A stretch of DNA of 8,125 nt, from contig CAMLLI010000153.1 in assembly GCA_946480685.1 (NCBI GenBank), forward strand, positions 1-8,125. The letters are read 5' to 3'. The notes beneath the pieces are model-generated. The model saw only the letters and a program-made list of their open reading frames with translations, did no database searches and had not been told where the DNA came from. Shown here one piece after another: positions 1 to 6,175 of the stretch. Source of the DNA: an uncultured Flammeovirgaceae bacterium (lineage in GTDB: Bacteria; Bacteroidota; Bacteroidia; Cytophagales; Cyclobacteriaceae). The position numbers and the translations under genes were made by a program. How positions within the stretch are numbered: the stretch's first letter is position 1; every line of letters begins with the position of its first letter.

Positions 1-418
1 ATATACCTACAGCAACCAGATCGCTTTTACGGATTTCAGTGATAACCGAAACATCAGTGTTTGTTACTTTAGCACCGGTAATTACAACCTCGTTTAATTC
101 CTGACCTTCTTCCATGATGGCTGCATTAACCATTGTTGTCTGATCAGGATATACCGTAATATCTTTAAGAGTGTCAGTCTTATATGAGATGAAAGAAACA
201 ACGAGTGAATACGTACCAGCCTTAACTTTCGGGATCTCAAAGTTCCCTTCTATATCAGCTTGTGCACCTTGTGCTGTTCCCATCACAAGAACGTTGGCAC
301 CAATAATTGCTTCACCGGATACAGCATCCTTTACGTTGCCTTTTATGGTTCCTGACTGCGCCAGGGCACAAACAGCAAGTGTGAGCAGCGATAATGAAAG
401 AAGTAATCTTCTGAACAT
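1..418 (-). CDS. TonB-dependent outer-membrane receptor, N-terminal part (partial)
   Basis: The first 139 codons of a gene that continues past the left edge of the window. The ATG is at 416-418. Residues 1-20 form a signal peptide with two arginines, a leucine-rich core and a likely cleavage site ALA|QS. Residues about 23-102 look like a carboxypeptidase-regulatory-like beta-sandwich: GTIKGNV, then SGEAIIGANV, then a DIEGNFEIP strand-turn, then GTYSLVVSFISYKT. Residues 107-115 (ELNEVVITG) match the segment that leads into the TonB plug, and the following TNTDVSVITEIRKSD resembles non-SusC receptors of Bacteroidota. By family, such proteins are outer-membrane beta-barrels that take up ligands using TonB/ExbBD energy. 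The substrate cannot be told from this fragment, and no SusD partner is visible because the downstream side is cut off. Confidence is high for the class and low for specificity. Confidence 0.88.
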   Translation of the reverse strand, partial: MFRRLLLSLSLLTLAVCALAQSGTIKGNVKDAVSGEAIIGANVLVMGTAQGAQADIEGNFEIPKVKAGTYSLVVSFISYKTDTLKDITVYPDQTTMVNAAIMEEGQELNEVVITGAKVTNTDVSVITEIRKSDLVAVGI

Positions 419-660
419 AAACCTTTTTATTTGCTACAAAGGTCTATCTCTAATATTACCTCACTCGCACGCCTGTGTTACGAAATTGTTAAGGAGATAA
501 TGCGTTGCTAACGCCCGTTTAAAAGATACTTCGTAAACGATGGCTATCTGCCGTGATTATCAACACTTTTCAATTATTTGGACTTAACAATTTTTACAAG
601 ATTTTTTAAAGCAGATAACGCGGGGGTAATAAAACATTGTTGAAGTATATAGCTCCCAAA

Positions 661-668
661 CAAAATTA
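661..668 (-). promoter_or_regulatory. Possible -7 box for the receptor gene (distal)
   Basis: The minus strand reads TAATTTTG here, a full match to the Bacteroidota -7 consensus TAnnTTTG, just downstream of the moxR terminator. The nearest upstream TTTTG (minus strand, + positions 695-699) is about 26 nt away, longer than the usual spacing, so the -33 element is doubtful. An alternative is a weaker GACCTTTG at about 437-444, close to the receptor start codon. Which of the two is used cannot be decided from sequence. Confidence 0.3.
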
Positions 669-707
669 TATACCTATAAGGGCACCTGAACACCCAAAAC
701 CAGAGAC

Positions 708-747
708 TTATATATAAAAGAAAAGCGCAGGCTTCTAACCTGCGCTT
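708..747 (-). terminator. Intrinsic terminator downstream of moxR
   Basis: A perfect 9-bp stem (AAGCGCAGG at 723-731 with CCTGCGCTT at 739-747) encloses a 7-nt loop. Read on the minus strand it is followed by TTTTCTTTTATATA, a U-rich tract; on the plus strand the hairpin is followed by AATAAAC and lacks one. It lies about 80 nt past the moxR stop codon, so it fits a rho-independent terminator for moxR and separates that transcript from the receptor gene. Confidence 0.85.
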
Positions 748-795
748 AATAAACTCTGTATTAATATCTATTTCAGTACACGGTGCTGTCCAACC

Positions 796-827
796 TGAAC
801 ACATAAACACTCACACACCTAAACACT
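796..827. repeat. Octamer tandem repeat array 1 (TAAACACT type, 4 units)
   Basis: Four head-to-tail 8-bp units: TGAACACA, TAAACACT, CACACACC, TAAACACT. Units 2 and 4 are identical, and every unit has CAC at positions 5-7. The array runs directly into the moxR stop codon: two of the three stop bases (826-827) belong to the last unit. The same octamer family recurs at 7511-7550. Confidence 0.75.
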
Positions 828-1812
828 ATTTATTGATCGGCACCTTATTCAAAATAACCTTAATAATATCCGAAGGCTTCACGTTGTCTGCCTCGGCTTC
901 GTAGTTCAGAAGTATACGGTGGCTCATTACATCCAGTGCTACTTCTTTAATGTCTTCCGGCAACACATAGTCGCGACCTTCCATATAGGCTACAGCTTTC
1001 GCTGCCAGGTTCATATTTATACTCGCACGCGGTGAAGCACCAAACTGTATATATTGAGCCTGTTCGTTCAGTTTATATTCCAGCGGTCTGCGGGTAGCAT
1101 ATACCAGCTCGATAATATAGCGCTCTAATGAGTCGGATATTTTTACACGGTTCACCTGGTCACGAATGGAGAAGATCTCTTCCTTCGTAAGCATGGTTGT
1201 TACTTTATAGTTGAACTGCATGTTGGATATCCTGCGCATGATCTCGATCTCCTGATCTTTGGTAGGATAGTCCACATATACTTTCATCATGAAGCGGTCT
1301 ACCTGCGCTTCCGGCAGTGGATAGGTTCCTTCCTGGTCGACCGGGTTTTGTGTTGCCATCACAAGGAACGGACGATCGAGTTTAAAAGTAGTCTCTCCGA
1401 TTGTTACTTGTTTCTCCTGCATCGCTTCAAGCAGCGCTGATTGTACTTTAGCAGGCGAGCGGTTGATTTCATCAGCCAATATGATGTTGGCAAATATAGG
1501 GCCTTGCTTTACTTCAAACTTCCCATCCTTCTGATTGTAGATCATCGTACCAACAAGGTCGGCAGGAAGAAGATCAGGTGTAAATTGAATACGTTGAAAA
1601 TCGAGGTGCAGTACTTGTGCCAGTGTACTTACCGTTAATGTTTTGGCAAGACCTGGTACACCTTCCAAAAGTATATGTCCATTCGTAAAGAGACCGATCA
1701 TGAGGCGGTTCACCATATACTGCTGGCCCACCACTACTTTACCTACTTCGGCATAAACTTCTTTTATTTTCTCCTTATGTTCTTCGTGCTTTTCAACGGC
1801 TACGGCTTCCAT
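826..1812 (-). CDS. moxR: MoxR-family AAA+ ATPase
   Basis: A 328-aa AAA+ ATPase of the MoxR type; by family these act as chaperone-like ATPases in assembling or activating metalloenzymes and surface or envelope complexes, usually with VWA-domain partners. The motifs are complete: VVVGQ at 26-30 ahead of the core, Walker A GVPGLAKT at 51-58, Walker B ILADE at 111-115 followed by INRSPAK, sensor 1 MATQNP at 152-157, an arginine-finger candidate R173 in VDRF, and a sensor-2-like GASPRAS at 258-264. The C-terminal part is a helical lid. The length is normal for the family. The start is ATG at 1810-1812 and gives the expected short helical N-terminus. MoxR genes are normally followed by DUF58 and VWA genes; here a terminator follows within 80 nt and the next gene is a TonB receptor, so the gene appears to stand alone. 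Confidence 0.96.
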   Translation of the reverse strand: MEAVAVEKHEEHKEKIKEVYAEVGKVVVGQQYMVNRLMIGLFTNGHILLEGVPGLAKTLTVSTLAQVLHLDFQRIQFTPDLLPADLVGTMIYNQKDGKFEVKQGPIFANIILADEINRSPAKVQSALLEAMQEKQVTIGETTFKLDRPFLVMATQNPVDQEGTYPLPEAQVDRFMMKVYVDYPTKDQEIEIMRRISNMQFNYKVTTMLTKEEIFSIRDQVNRVKISDSLERYIIELVYATRRPLEYKLNEQAQYIQFGASPRASINMNLAAKAVAYMEGRDYVLPEDIKEVALDVMSHRILLNYEAEADNVKPSDIIKVILNKVPINK

Positions 1813-1839
1813 ACACAGTTATTTGATTTTTAAACCTGT

Positions 1840-1876
1840 CAAAAATAGCGTAATTATTGAAAAAATAAGCCCCAAA
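1840..1876 (-). promoter_or_regulatory. Putative moxR promoter
   Basis: The minus strand reads TATTTTTG at 1847-1840, a full match to the Bacteroidota -7 box TAnnTTTG, 28 nt before the moxR ATG. A TTTG at 1876-1873 could be the -33 element, but the 25-nt spacing is longer than usual. The -7 call is the firmer part. Confidence 0.5.
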
Positions 1877-1912
1877 CTTGATGGATTGCATTTTTAAGAT
1901 GTGAGGGAAAAG

Positions 1913-2611
1913 ATGTCGAGAACATTTGTAATCGGAGACATTCACGGGGCCTACCGCGCGCTGCGGCAGTGCCTGGCCCTGGCTGATTTTGATTTTGAGA
2001 ACGATCACCTCATCAGCCTGGGTGATGTATGTGACGGCTGGCCTGAAACCAGACAATGCATTGATGAACTGCTAAAGATCAGGCACCTCACCTATATTCT
2101 TGGCAACCATGATTTGTGGACACGACAATGGATTGAGAGCGGTTATATTGATCGCGCCTGGTTATCGCAGGGAGGTGAAGCAACCATAAAGTCGTATCCG
2201 GATGGTGTGCCGGTTCAGCATCTTGAGTTTTTAAAGAATGCACGACCTTATTATCAGACTGATAACAAGTTGTTCGTTCATGCCGGCATCAACACAAAGA
2301 TTCCGTTAGACGAGCAAGGCCTTAACATTTTTTTGTGGGACCGAAACCTGGCGCGTATAGCGTTGGAGCTATACATGAAAGAAATACACGGCAAGCTCAG
2401 CTCGTTCGATGAAATTTACATAGGCCACACGCCCATTCCATTTTCAAAACCGATCAAGTCGTGTGAAGTATGGATGATGGATACCGGTGCCGGATGGTCC
2501 GGTGTACTGTCTATGATGAACCTGGAGACCAAAGAAATATTCTGCAGCGATGCTGTGCCTTCGCTATACCCGGGCGTTGAAGGCCGATCGAAAAATAGGA
2601 TTACTCTCTAG
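1913..2611 (+). CDS. Calcineurin-like metallophosphoesterase (PPP / ApaH-like)
   Basis: A 232-aa single-domain phosphoesterase with all the metal-binding blocks of the PPP superfamily. Counting from the ATG at 1913: GDIHG near residues 8-12, GDVCDG near 37-42, GNHDLW near 65-70, LFVHAGI (metal-binding His) near 120, and YIGHTPI near 167. By family these are two-metal phosphatases acting on phosphoproteins or dinucleoside polyphosphates; the substrate cannot be assigned. The second block reads GDVCDGWPE instead of the common GDxVDRG, so the arginine that contacts phosphate in classical members is missing. I prefer ATG 1913 to the GTG at 1901 because the first motif begins only seven residues in and a purine-rich GAGGGAAAAG precedes it; the GTG would add four residues. 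It is divergent from moxR, and its stop overlaps the convergent exonuclease gene. Confidence 0.9.
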   Translation: MSRTFVIGDIHGAYRALRQCLALADFDFENDHLISLGDVCDGWPETRQCIDELLKIRHLTYILGNHDLWTRQWIESGYIDRAWLSQGGEATIKSYPDGVPVQHLEFLKNARPYYQTDNKLFVHAGINTKIPLDEQGLNIFLWDRNLARIALELYMKEIHGKLSSFDEIYIGHTPIPFSKPIKSCEVWMMDTGAGWSGVLSMMNLETKEIFCSDAVPSLYPGVEGRSKNRITL

Positions 2612-3324
2612 GATGGTTGCACCACGAGCTCGTGTTCAAGTTGTATACCGCGAAGTTTCAAAAACAGCTGCGCCAAAACTTCCACATCACGAAGGCAATA
2701 GTCTTTTATTCTTACCAGATCTTTCTCTTCGTAGTACACCTGATTTACCTTGCTGCCATCGATACCATTTTTACTGGACGGAATATTAAATATAGCCGCG
2801 AGCAAATCCAGCGATGTAAAATGTTTATAGTCTCCGAATTTCCAGAGCTCCATGGTATCGTAGTGTTGCACTTCCCACGGTTTTCTTCCGGAGATGTTTA
2901 ATATAGCGGGAAGTTGAATTCCATTCACCAGCATTCTTCTGCACAGGTATGGAAAGTCAAATTCTTTACCGTTGTGTGCGCAAAGTCTTTCAGTAGAGGC
3001 GTTCAGCTTTTCGAGCATGCATTTGAATTCGGTGAGCAGCGCCTTCTCATCATCACCATAGTACGCCTTGGTGCGCAGTGTTACCACGCCATTATCGGCT
3101 TCATATAGTTTACCTACACAGATGCAAATAACTTTTCCGAACTCGGCAAATATAGCAGCACGGTCCAGGTATATTTGTTCATCGGTCTGGCTCGGATCTC
3201 TGCGCAAATGACTGGCCTTTCGCATCCATAGCGATTTCAATCGCTCATCAAGCGAATTAAAATCATTGGTATGCGATACCGTTTCAATGTCGAGGAATAA
3301 AATTTCGCGCAGCTCAGAATTCAT
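2608..3324 (-). CDS. 3'-5' exonuclease, DNA polymerase B exonuclease-like (DEDDy)
   Basis: A 238-aa protein with the RNase H-like fold signatures of the PolB-like exonuclease family (DNA_pol_B_exo2). Exo I is FLDIET at 10-15 with acidic residues D12 and E14. Exo II is AHNGKEFDFPYL at 116-127 with D123. Exo III is YCLRD at 209-213, which gives the DEDDy tyrosine Y209 and D213. The DGSKVNQVYYE segment at 189-199 is also characteristic of this family. By family it would remove nucleotides from 3' ends of DNA or RNA in the cytoplasm as a stand-alone enzyme, with no polymerase domain attached. It is the last gene of the minus-strand run, 10 bp after the DUF4349-like gene, and its TAG stop shares the CTAG palindrome with the stop of the convergent phosphoesterase. 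Its in vivo substrate is unknown. Confidence 0.9.
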   Translation of the reverse strand: MNSELREILFLDIETVSHTNDFNSLDERLKSLWMRKASHLRRDPSQTDEQIYLDRAAIFAEFGKVICICVGKLYEADNGVVTLRTKAYYGDDEKALLTEFKCMLEKLNASTERLCAHNGKEFDFPYLCRRMLVNGIQLPAILNISGRKPWEVQHYDTMELWKFGDYKHFTSLDLLAAIFNIPSSKNGIDGSKVNQVYYEEKDLVRIKDYCLRDVEVLAQLFLKLRGIQLEHELVVQPS

Positions 3325-3334
3325 ACATCGGTTT

Positions 3335-4228
3335 TTACTGATTGATCTTGTTTATTATTCCCGGTATCAATTTATCAATGATCAACAGGAAGAAGAATGC
3401 AAATATACTGGCCGCTGCGGCAATCGCTATAAATAAAAGATAGTATTGTGCAGTCCACTCAAAGGCTACCTTTATTCGATGTAGCATACTTACTTTTATC
3501 TCACGGCCTTCGAGCAAGGAGAAGCGAATGGTGCAGAATTCATTCTCTTCATCGAAGTCACCCAGTAAAACTCCAAGGTCTTGTAACTCCTGTTCTATTT
3601 CAAGAATACGATTCTGCAGGTTGATATACTCTTCGATACGGCCGCTCTGTTTTTTTATATCCAGCAAAGCCTGCCGGGTAATTTCAAGCGAAGCTTTTTT
3701 AGCATTCAGGTTTTTGAACTCATTCGTCTTGTCAATCTTGGTAATTTCTTTCGAGCGAATGTTGCCAATCTTCAACATCTCGGTATACGAAGAATCGAAA
3801 CTGGCTGGTGGTATACCGATTAGTAAATGAAGCGACCGGTTGCCACGTTTACCGGCATTCTCCTCGTATTGAATAATGCCATTTTGTTTTTTTATATGAG
3901 CACGAAGTCTCTTTTCATCTGCTTCAAAATCAGAAGACTTCGATTTTACGGTAGCAGTCTTCTCGTACTTCTGACTAACATCAAACTCATGCGGCTGACT
4001 TTGCCCTGCTGCACCGGATTGTTCAAACTTCTTGAACTTATACCGATCGCTGGCATAGTTATGTTTCACTTCTTCGAGACTGGAAAAGAAATCCGAGAAG
4101 TATTCTTCCTGCACTTCCGAGAGGCCTGTAGAATATCCATAGATAAAACGGAAAATGAACAGCACGAAAAATCCAATCAGTAATATACCGATGGTGCGGA
4201 GCAGGCGCTTCTTAAAAAGAACTTTCAT
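3335..4228 (-). CDS. DUF4349-like membrane protein
   Basis: A 297-aa protein with one membrane helix near each end: residues about 12-30, after a basic KKRLLR segment, and about 261-285. In between lies a soluble region of about 230 residues. It has the usual DUF4349 layout: a beta-rich stretch (TATVKSKSSDFEADEKRL, then SLHLLIGIPPASFDSSYTEM), a charged helical segment with coiled-coil character at about 170-220 (RILEIEQELQDLG), and a final strand CTIRFSLLE before the C-terminal helix. Many DUF4349 proteins carry an N-terminal lipobox; here the first helix has no cysteine, so it is probably a membrane anchor. The middle domain would lie on the periplasmic side, which is inference. The function of the family is not established. 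It follows the 134-aa gene by 28 bp. Confidence 0.8.
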   Translation of the reverse strand: MKVLFKKRLLRTIGILLIGFFVLFIFRFIYGYSTGLSEVQEEYFSDFFSSLEEVKHNYASDRYKFKKFEQSGAAGQSQPHEFDVSQKYEKTATVKSKSSDFEADEKRLRAHIKKQNGIIQYEENAGKRGNRSLHLLIGIPPASFDSSYTEMLKIGNIRSKEITKIDKTNEFKNLNAKKASLEITRQALLDIKKQSGRIEEYINLQNRILEIEQELQDLGVLLGDFDEENEFCTIRFSLLEGREIKVSMLHRIKVAFEWTAQYYLLFIAIAAAASIFAFFFLLIIDKLIPGIINKINQ

Positions 4229-4256
4229 ATAGGTTAGGAGTGGTTAGCTATGCCGG

Positions 4257-4661
4257 TTAAGAATGCAGAACACCCTCCATCTCCAGCTCTTTTATAAACG
4301 TGATATTCTCTTCACAAATCGTGTCCGGCACAAATACAAAACGCTTATCGAAAATCTGTCTGCCTATATAATAACTTACCCAGTATTCATTGTTTAAGTG
4401 AAACACGGACGGATCGATCGGCTCAATCAGCACGGCACTGTTCGGAGCAATGGTATCAAGATAATGACGCAGTATAGATGTTTGCTGAGGTTCGCCATCT
4501 TTCTCGCCATAGCCCTTGCTGGCTACCAGTGTATTCTCAATTGCAAAATCGTTGTTGTTGATCAGGTATACTTTCCACTCGTCTTGCTCACCTATATTTC
4601 TTTTACGCGCAACGGCCAGCGTTACGTTTTTTACTTCGGGTTTTTCAATGTCCTTCATCAT
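4257..4661 (-). CDS. Conserved Bacteroidota protein of unknown function, translationally coupled to lipB
   Basis: A 134-aa soluble protein with no signal peptide or membrane helix. Recognisable blocks are EWKVYLINNND, LVASKGYGEKDGE, TSILRHYLD, VLIEPIDPSVF, NEYWVSYYIG and DKRFVFVPDTI. I recall similar proteins across Bacteroidota, some with the misleading label phenylalanyl-tRNA synthetase alpha subunit. Nothing here resembles the PheS catalytic core, and the length is far too short, so I give no function. A GTG start at 4667 would add two residues. I prefer ATG 4661-4659 because the sequence ATGATGA puts the lipB TGA stop across this start in a 4-bp ATGA overlap, a standard arrangement for translational coupling. 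The blocks suggest a compact beta-rich fold, which is inference. Confidence 0.8.
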   Translation of the reverse strand: MMKDIEKPEVKNVTLAVARKRNIGEQDEWKVYLINNNDFAIENTLVASKGYGEKDGEPQQTSILRHYLDTIAPNSAVLIEPIDPSVFHLNNEYWVSYYIGRQIFDKRFVFVPDTICEENITFIKELEMEGVLHS

Positions 4662-5374
4662 AGCCACTCCATGTCAAACTGTTCGCGAAATTTTTCTTTA
4701 AGGATTTCCTGTGCTTCGCGGATATCAACTTTTTTACCAAGTTCTTTTTCCAGTGAAGTCACAGCTTTATCCTGAATACCACACGGTACGATGTAGGCGA
4801 AATATCGTAAGTCGGGATTAATGTTAAAAGCAAAACCATGCATGGTTACCCAACGACTTGTCTTTACACCGAGTGCGCAGATCTTACGAGCCTTTCGTTC
4901 ATTCTCAAAATCGATCCACACGCCGGTGAGACCGGCAATGCGTCCGGCTTCAATGTTATACTCTTTCAGCGTTTGAATTACAGATTCCTCCATCAGACGC
5001 ATATACTTGTGTATGTCGGTGAAGAAATTTTCGAGATCGAGAATCGGGTAGCCAACAATTTGTCCCGGACCATGATACGTGATGTCACCGCCACGATTAA
5101 TGTGGTGATAGGTGGCATGTACGGCATTCAATTCTTCTTTCGAAATGATCAGGTTTTTTTCGTCTCCGCTTTTGCCCAGTGTAAATACATGCGGATGTTC
5201 ACAGAAGAGAAGATAATTATCGGTAGCCTTTTGCTGTTCGGCCGGAAGATTTCTGTTCTCCGATTTAACGGCCAGCGTTTTATCGAACAACGAAACCTGG
5301 TAATCCCACGCCTCCTGATAATCCTTCAACCCCAGCTCTATAAACTTTACTTTCTTATTCGGTACGCTGTTCAT
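4658..5374 (-). CDS. lipB: Octanoyl-[acyl-carrier-protein]:protein N-octanoyltransferase
   Basis: LipB moves octanoyl groups from acyl-carrier protein to the lipoyl domains of pyruvate and 2-oxoglutarate dehydrogenases and the glycine cleavage H protein; LipA then inserts sulfur. The sequence has the family's motifs: RGGDITYHGPGQ at 94-105, the catalytic lysine K164 in KICALG, THG-equivalent MHGFAFNI at 178-185, and the acyl-accepting cysteine C198 in VPCGI. At 238 aa it is of normal length. An insertion-like stretch between about 33 and 52 (KTLAVKSENRNLPAEQQ) precedes the LLFCEHPHVFTLG block. The ATG start overlaps the end of the upstream membrane-protein gene by 20 bp, and no closer in-frame ATG exists before residue 125. 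No lipA gene is present in the window. Confidence 0.97.
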   Translation of the reverse strand: MNSVPNKKVKFIELGLKDYQEAWDYQVSLFDKTLAVKSENRNLPAEQQKATDNYLLFCEHPHVFTLGKSGDEKNLIISKEELNAVHATYHHINRGGDITYHGPGQIVGYPILDLENFFTDIHKYMRLMEESVIQTLKEYNIEAGRIAGLTGVWIDFENERKARKICALGVKTSRWVTMHGFAFNINPDLRYFAYIVPCGIQDKAVTSLEKELGKKVDIREAQEILKEKFREQFDMEWL

Positions 5375-6152
5375 TGGTGTTTACTTCATCTTCTAAAATA
5401 TTCGACCACACGTGATAGGTTATGTTCAGGTTCAGGATTTCGCTATAGGTGATAACGAACAAATCGCCGGGCATGGAATAGTATCGTTCATCGAGGTAAC
5501 GCTCCAGGTAGCCCACGTTGCGTTCGTTACGTTTTAAATCTTCCTGCATCTTTCTGCGGTATACCTGCGAAAGGTATATGCGATCAAGACCGTTGTCTTT
5601 CGACAGAAAGTAATCTTCGAGTGTACCGCTATATACCAGCGGACCCTCTCCGGTTTGCATCAGTACATCAACTTGTATAAGATCAATGTTTTTCGATTCT
5701 CCCGGTTGCTCCAGGTCAAGTATCTCTCCGCTGAATAGATAATACCATTCGTTGTTGAGACGAAGAAACGGATACTTGAGATCGAATCTGAATTTACGCA
5801 CGATCAATCGCGTCAACAGTCCCAATGCCACCGATACGCCTATCATACACACCAGGTATACCAGGAAATATAGAATGCTCTGACGAATGATTTCGAAATT
5901 GATATCGCTGCTGGATTCTGTAATGATCTGGTAGATCAATTCCAGCTGGATTTTGTAAGGCGTTAAATGTTCTATGATAACAATGCCTGCAAGCTGAAAG
6001 AAAAGCGCGGGCAGAATGGCCCAGAAGATTTCATCAACAGCCGAGATCTTAAAGGATTGCTTGGCGTATGTTCCGTGAAGATAAGAGTACCGGAATGCCA
6101 GTCCGGGAATGATAAGTATAAATAGAAAGATCGACCCAAGAATGAGATTCAT
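5355..6152 (-). CDS. Membrane protein of unknown function, three N-terminal helices
   Basis: A 265-aa protein with predicted membrane helices at about 3-20, 42-61 and 93-118, followed by a soluble domain of about 145 residues. The first helix ends in IPGLAFRYSY, an IPG-x-x-FR pattern that I associate with a loose group of Bacteroidota membrane proteins of unknown role. The soluble part has NEWYYLFSGEI at 134-144, a beta-rich VDVLMQTGEGPLVYSG segment at 161-176, and GLDRIYLSQVYRRK at 188-201. After that comes a charged helix and a strand-rich tail. The basic residues after helix 3 (RKFRFDLK) favour a cytoplasmic soluble domain by the positive-inside rule, which is inference. The gene overlaps lipB by 20 bp and follows the 63-aa gene by 23 bp, so it belongs to the same transcript. 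No enzyme motif is visible. Confidence 0.82.
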   Translation of the reverse strand: MNLILGSIFLFILIIPGLAFRYSYLHGTYAKQSFKISAVDEIFWAILPALFFQLAGIVIIEHLTPYKIQLELIYQIITESSSDINFEIIRQSILYFLVYLVCMIGVSVALGLLTRLIVRKFRFDLKYPFLRLNNEWYYLFSGEILDLEQPGESKNIDLIQVDVLMQTGEGPLVYSGTLEDYFLSKDNGLDRIYLSQVYRRKMQEDLKRNERNVGYLERYLDERYYSMPGDLFVITYSEILNLNITYHVWSNILEDEVNTNEQRTE

Positions 6153-6175
6153 GCATAACCCTCCAAAAACGTTTC

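Larger units (their letters stand above)
419..825. other. Intergenic region between moxR and the receptor gene
   Basis: This 407-bp stretch contains no gene I can support. It is AT-rich. It holds a strong terminator-like hairpin at 723-747 serving the minus-strand moxR transcript, a possible minus-strand -7 box at 661-668, a small perfect hairpin at 502-514 (GCGTT-GCT-AACGC), and four copies of an octamer repeat at 796-827 that touch the moxR stop codon. The open frame at 574-810 (minus) crosses the terminator and resembles no protein I know, so I do not call it. If transcription of the receptor gene starts near 655, the mRNA would have a leader of about 235 nt. Confidence 0.6.

Noticed and set aside
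360..418. Lipoprotein signal on the TonB receptor (cysteine at residue 17)
   Set aside because: The residue before the cysteine is valine, which does not fit a lipobox, and an ALA|QS signal peptidase I site follows directly.
502..514. Small perfect hairpin GCGTT-GCT-AACGC
   Set aside because: A 5-bp stem with no U-tract in either direction; too small to call as a terminator or riboswitch. Noted only as part of the possible receptor leader.
574..810. Open frame of 78 codons on the minus strand in the moxR-receptor gap
   Set aside because: It crosses the terminator hairpin at 723-747 and part of the octamer array, has low-complexity aromatic and cysteine-rich content, and no sign of a family.
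796..827. CRISPR array or telomere-like repeat
   Set aside because: The units are 8 bp with no spacers, and no cas genes are present. It is a short tandem repeat.
1793..2056. Minus-strand frame of 87 codons overlapping the phosphoesterase start
   Set aside because: It overlaps both moxR and the phosphoesterase in shadow frames and has no recognisable domain.
4257..4661. Phenylalanyl-tRNA synthetase alpha subunit
   Set aside because: I recall this label on similar short proteins, but the 134 residues contain none of the aminoacylation core motifs and the length is far too small.
4838..5452. Long plus-strand open frame of 204 codons opposite lipB
   Set aside because: It lies antisense to lipB, whose motifs are complete, and the translation shows no family features.
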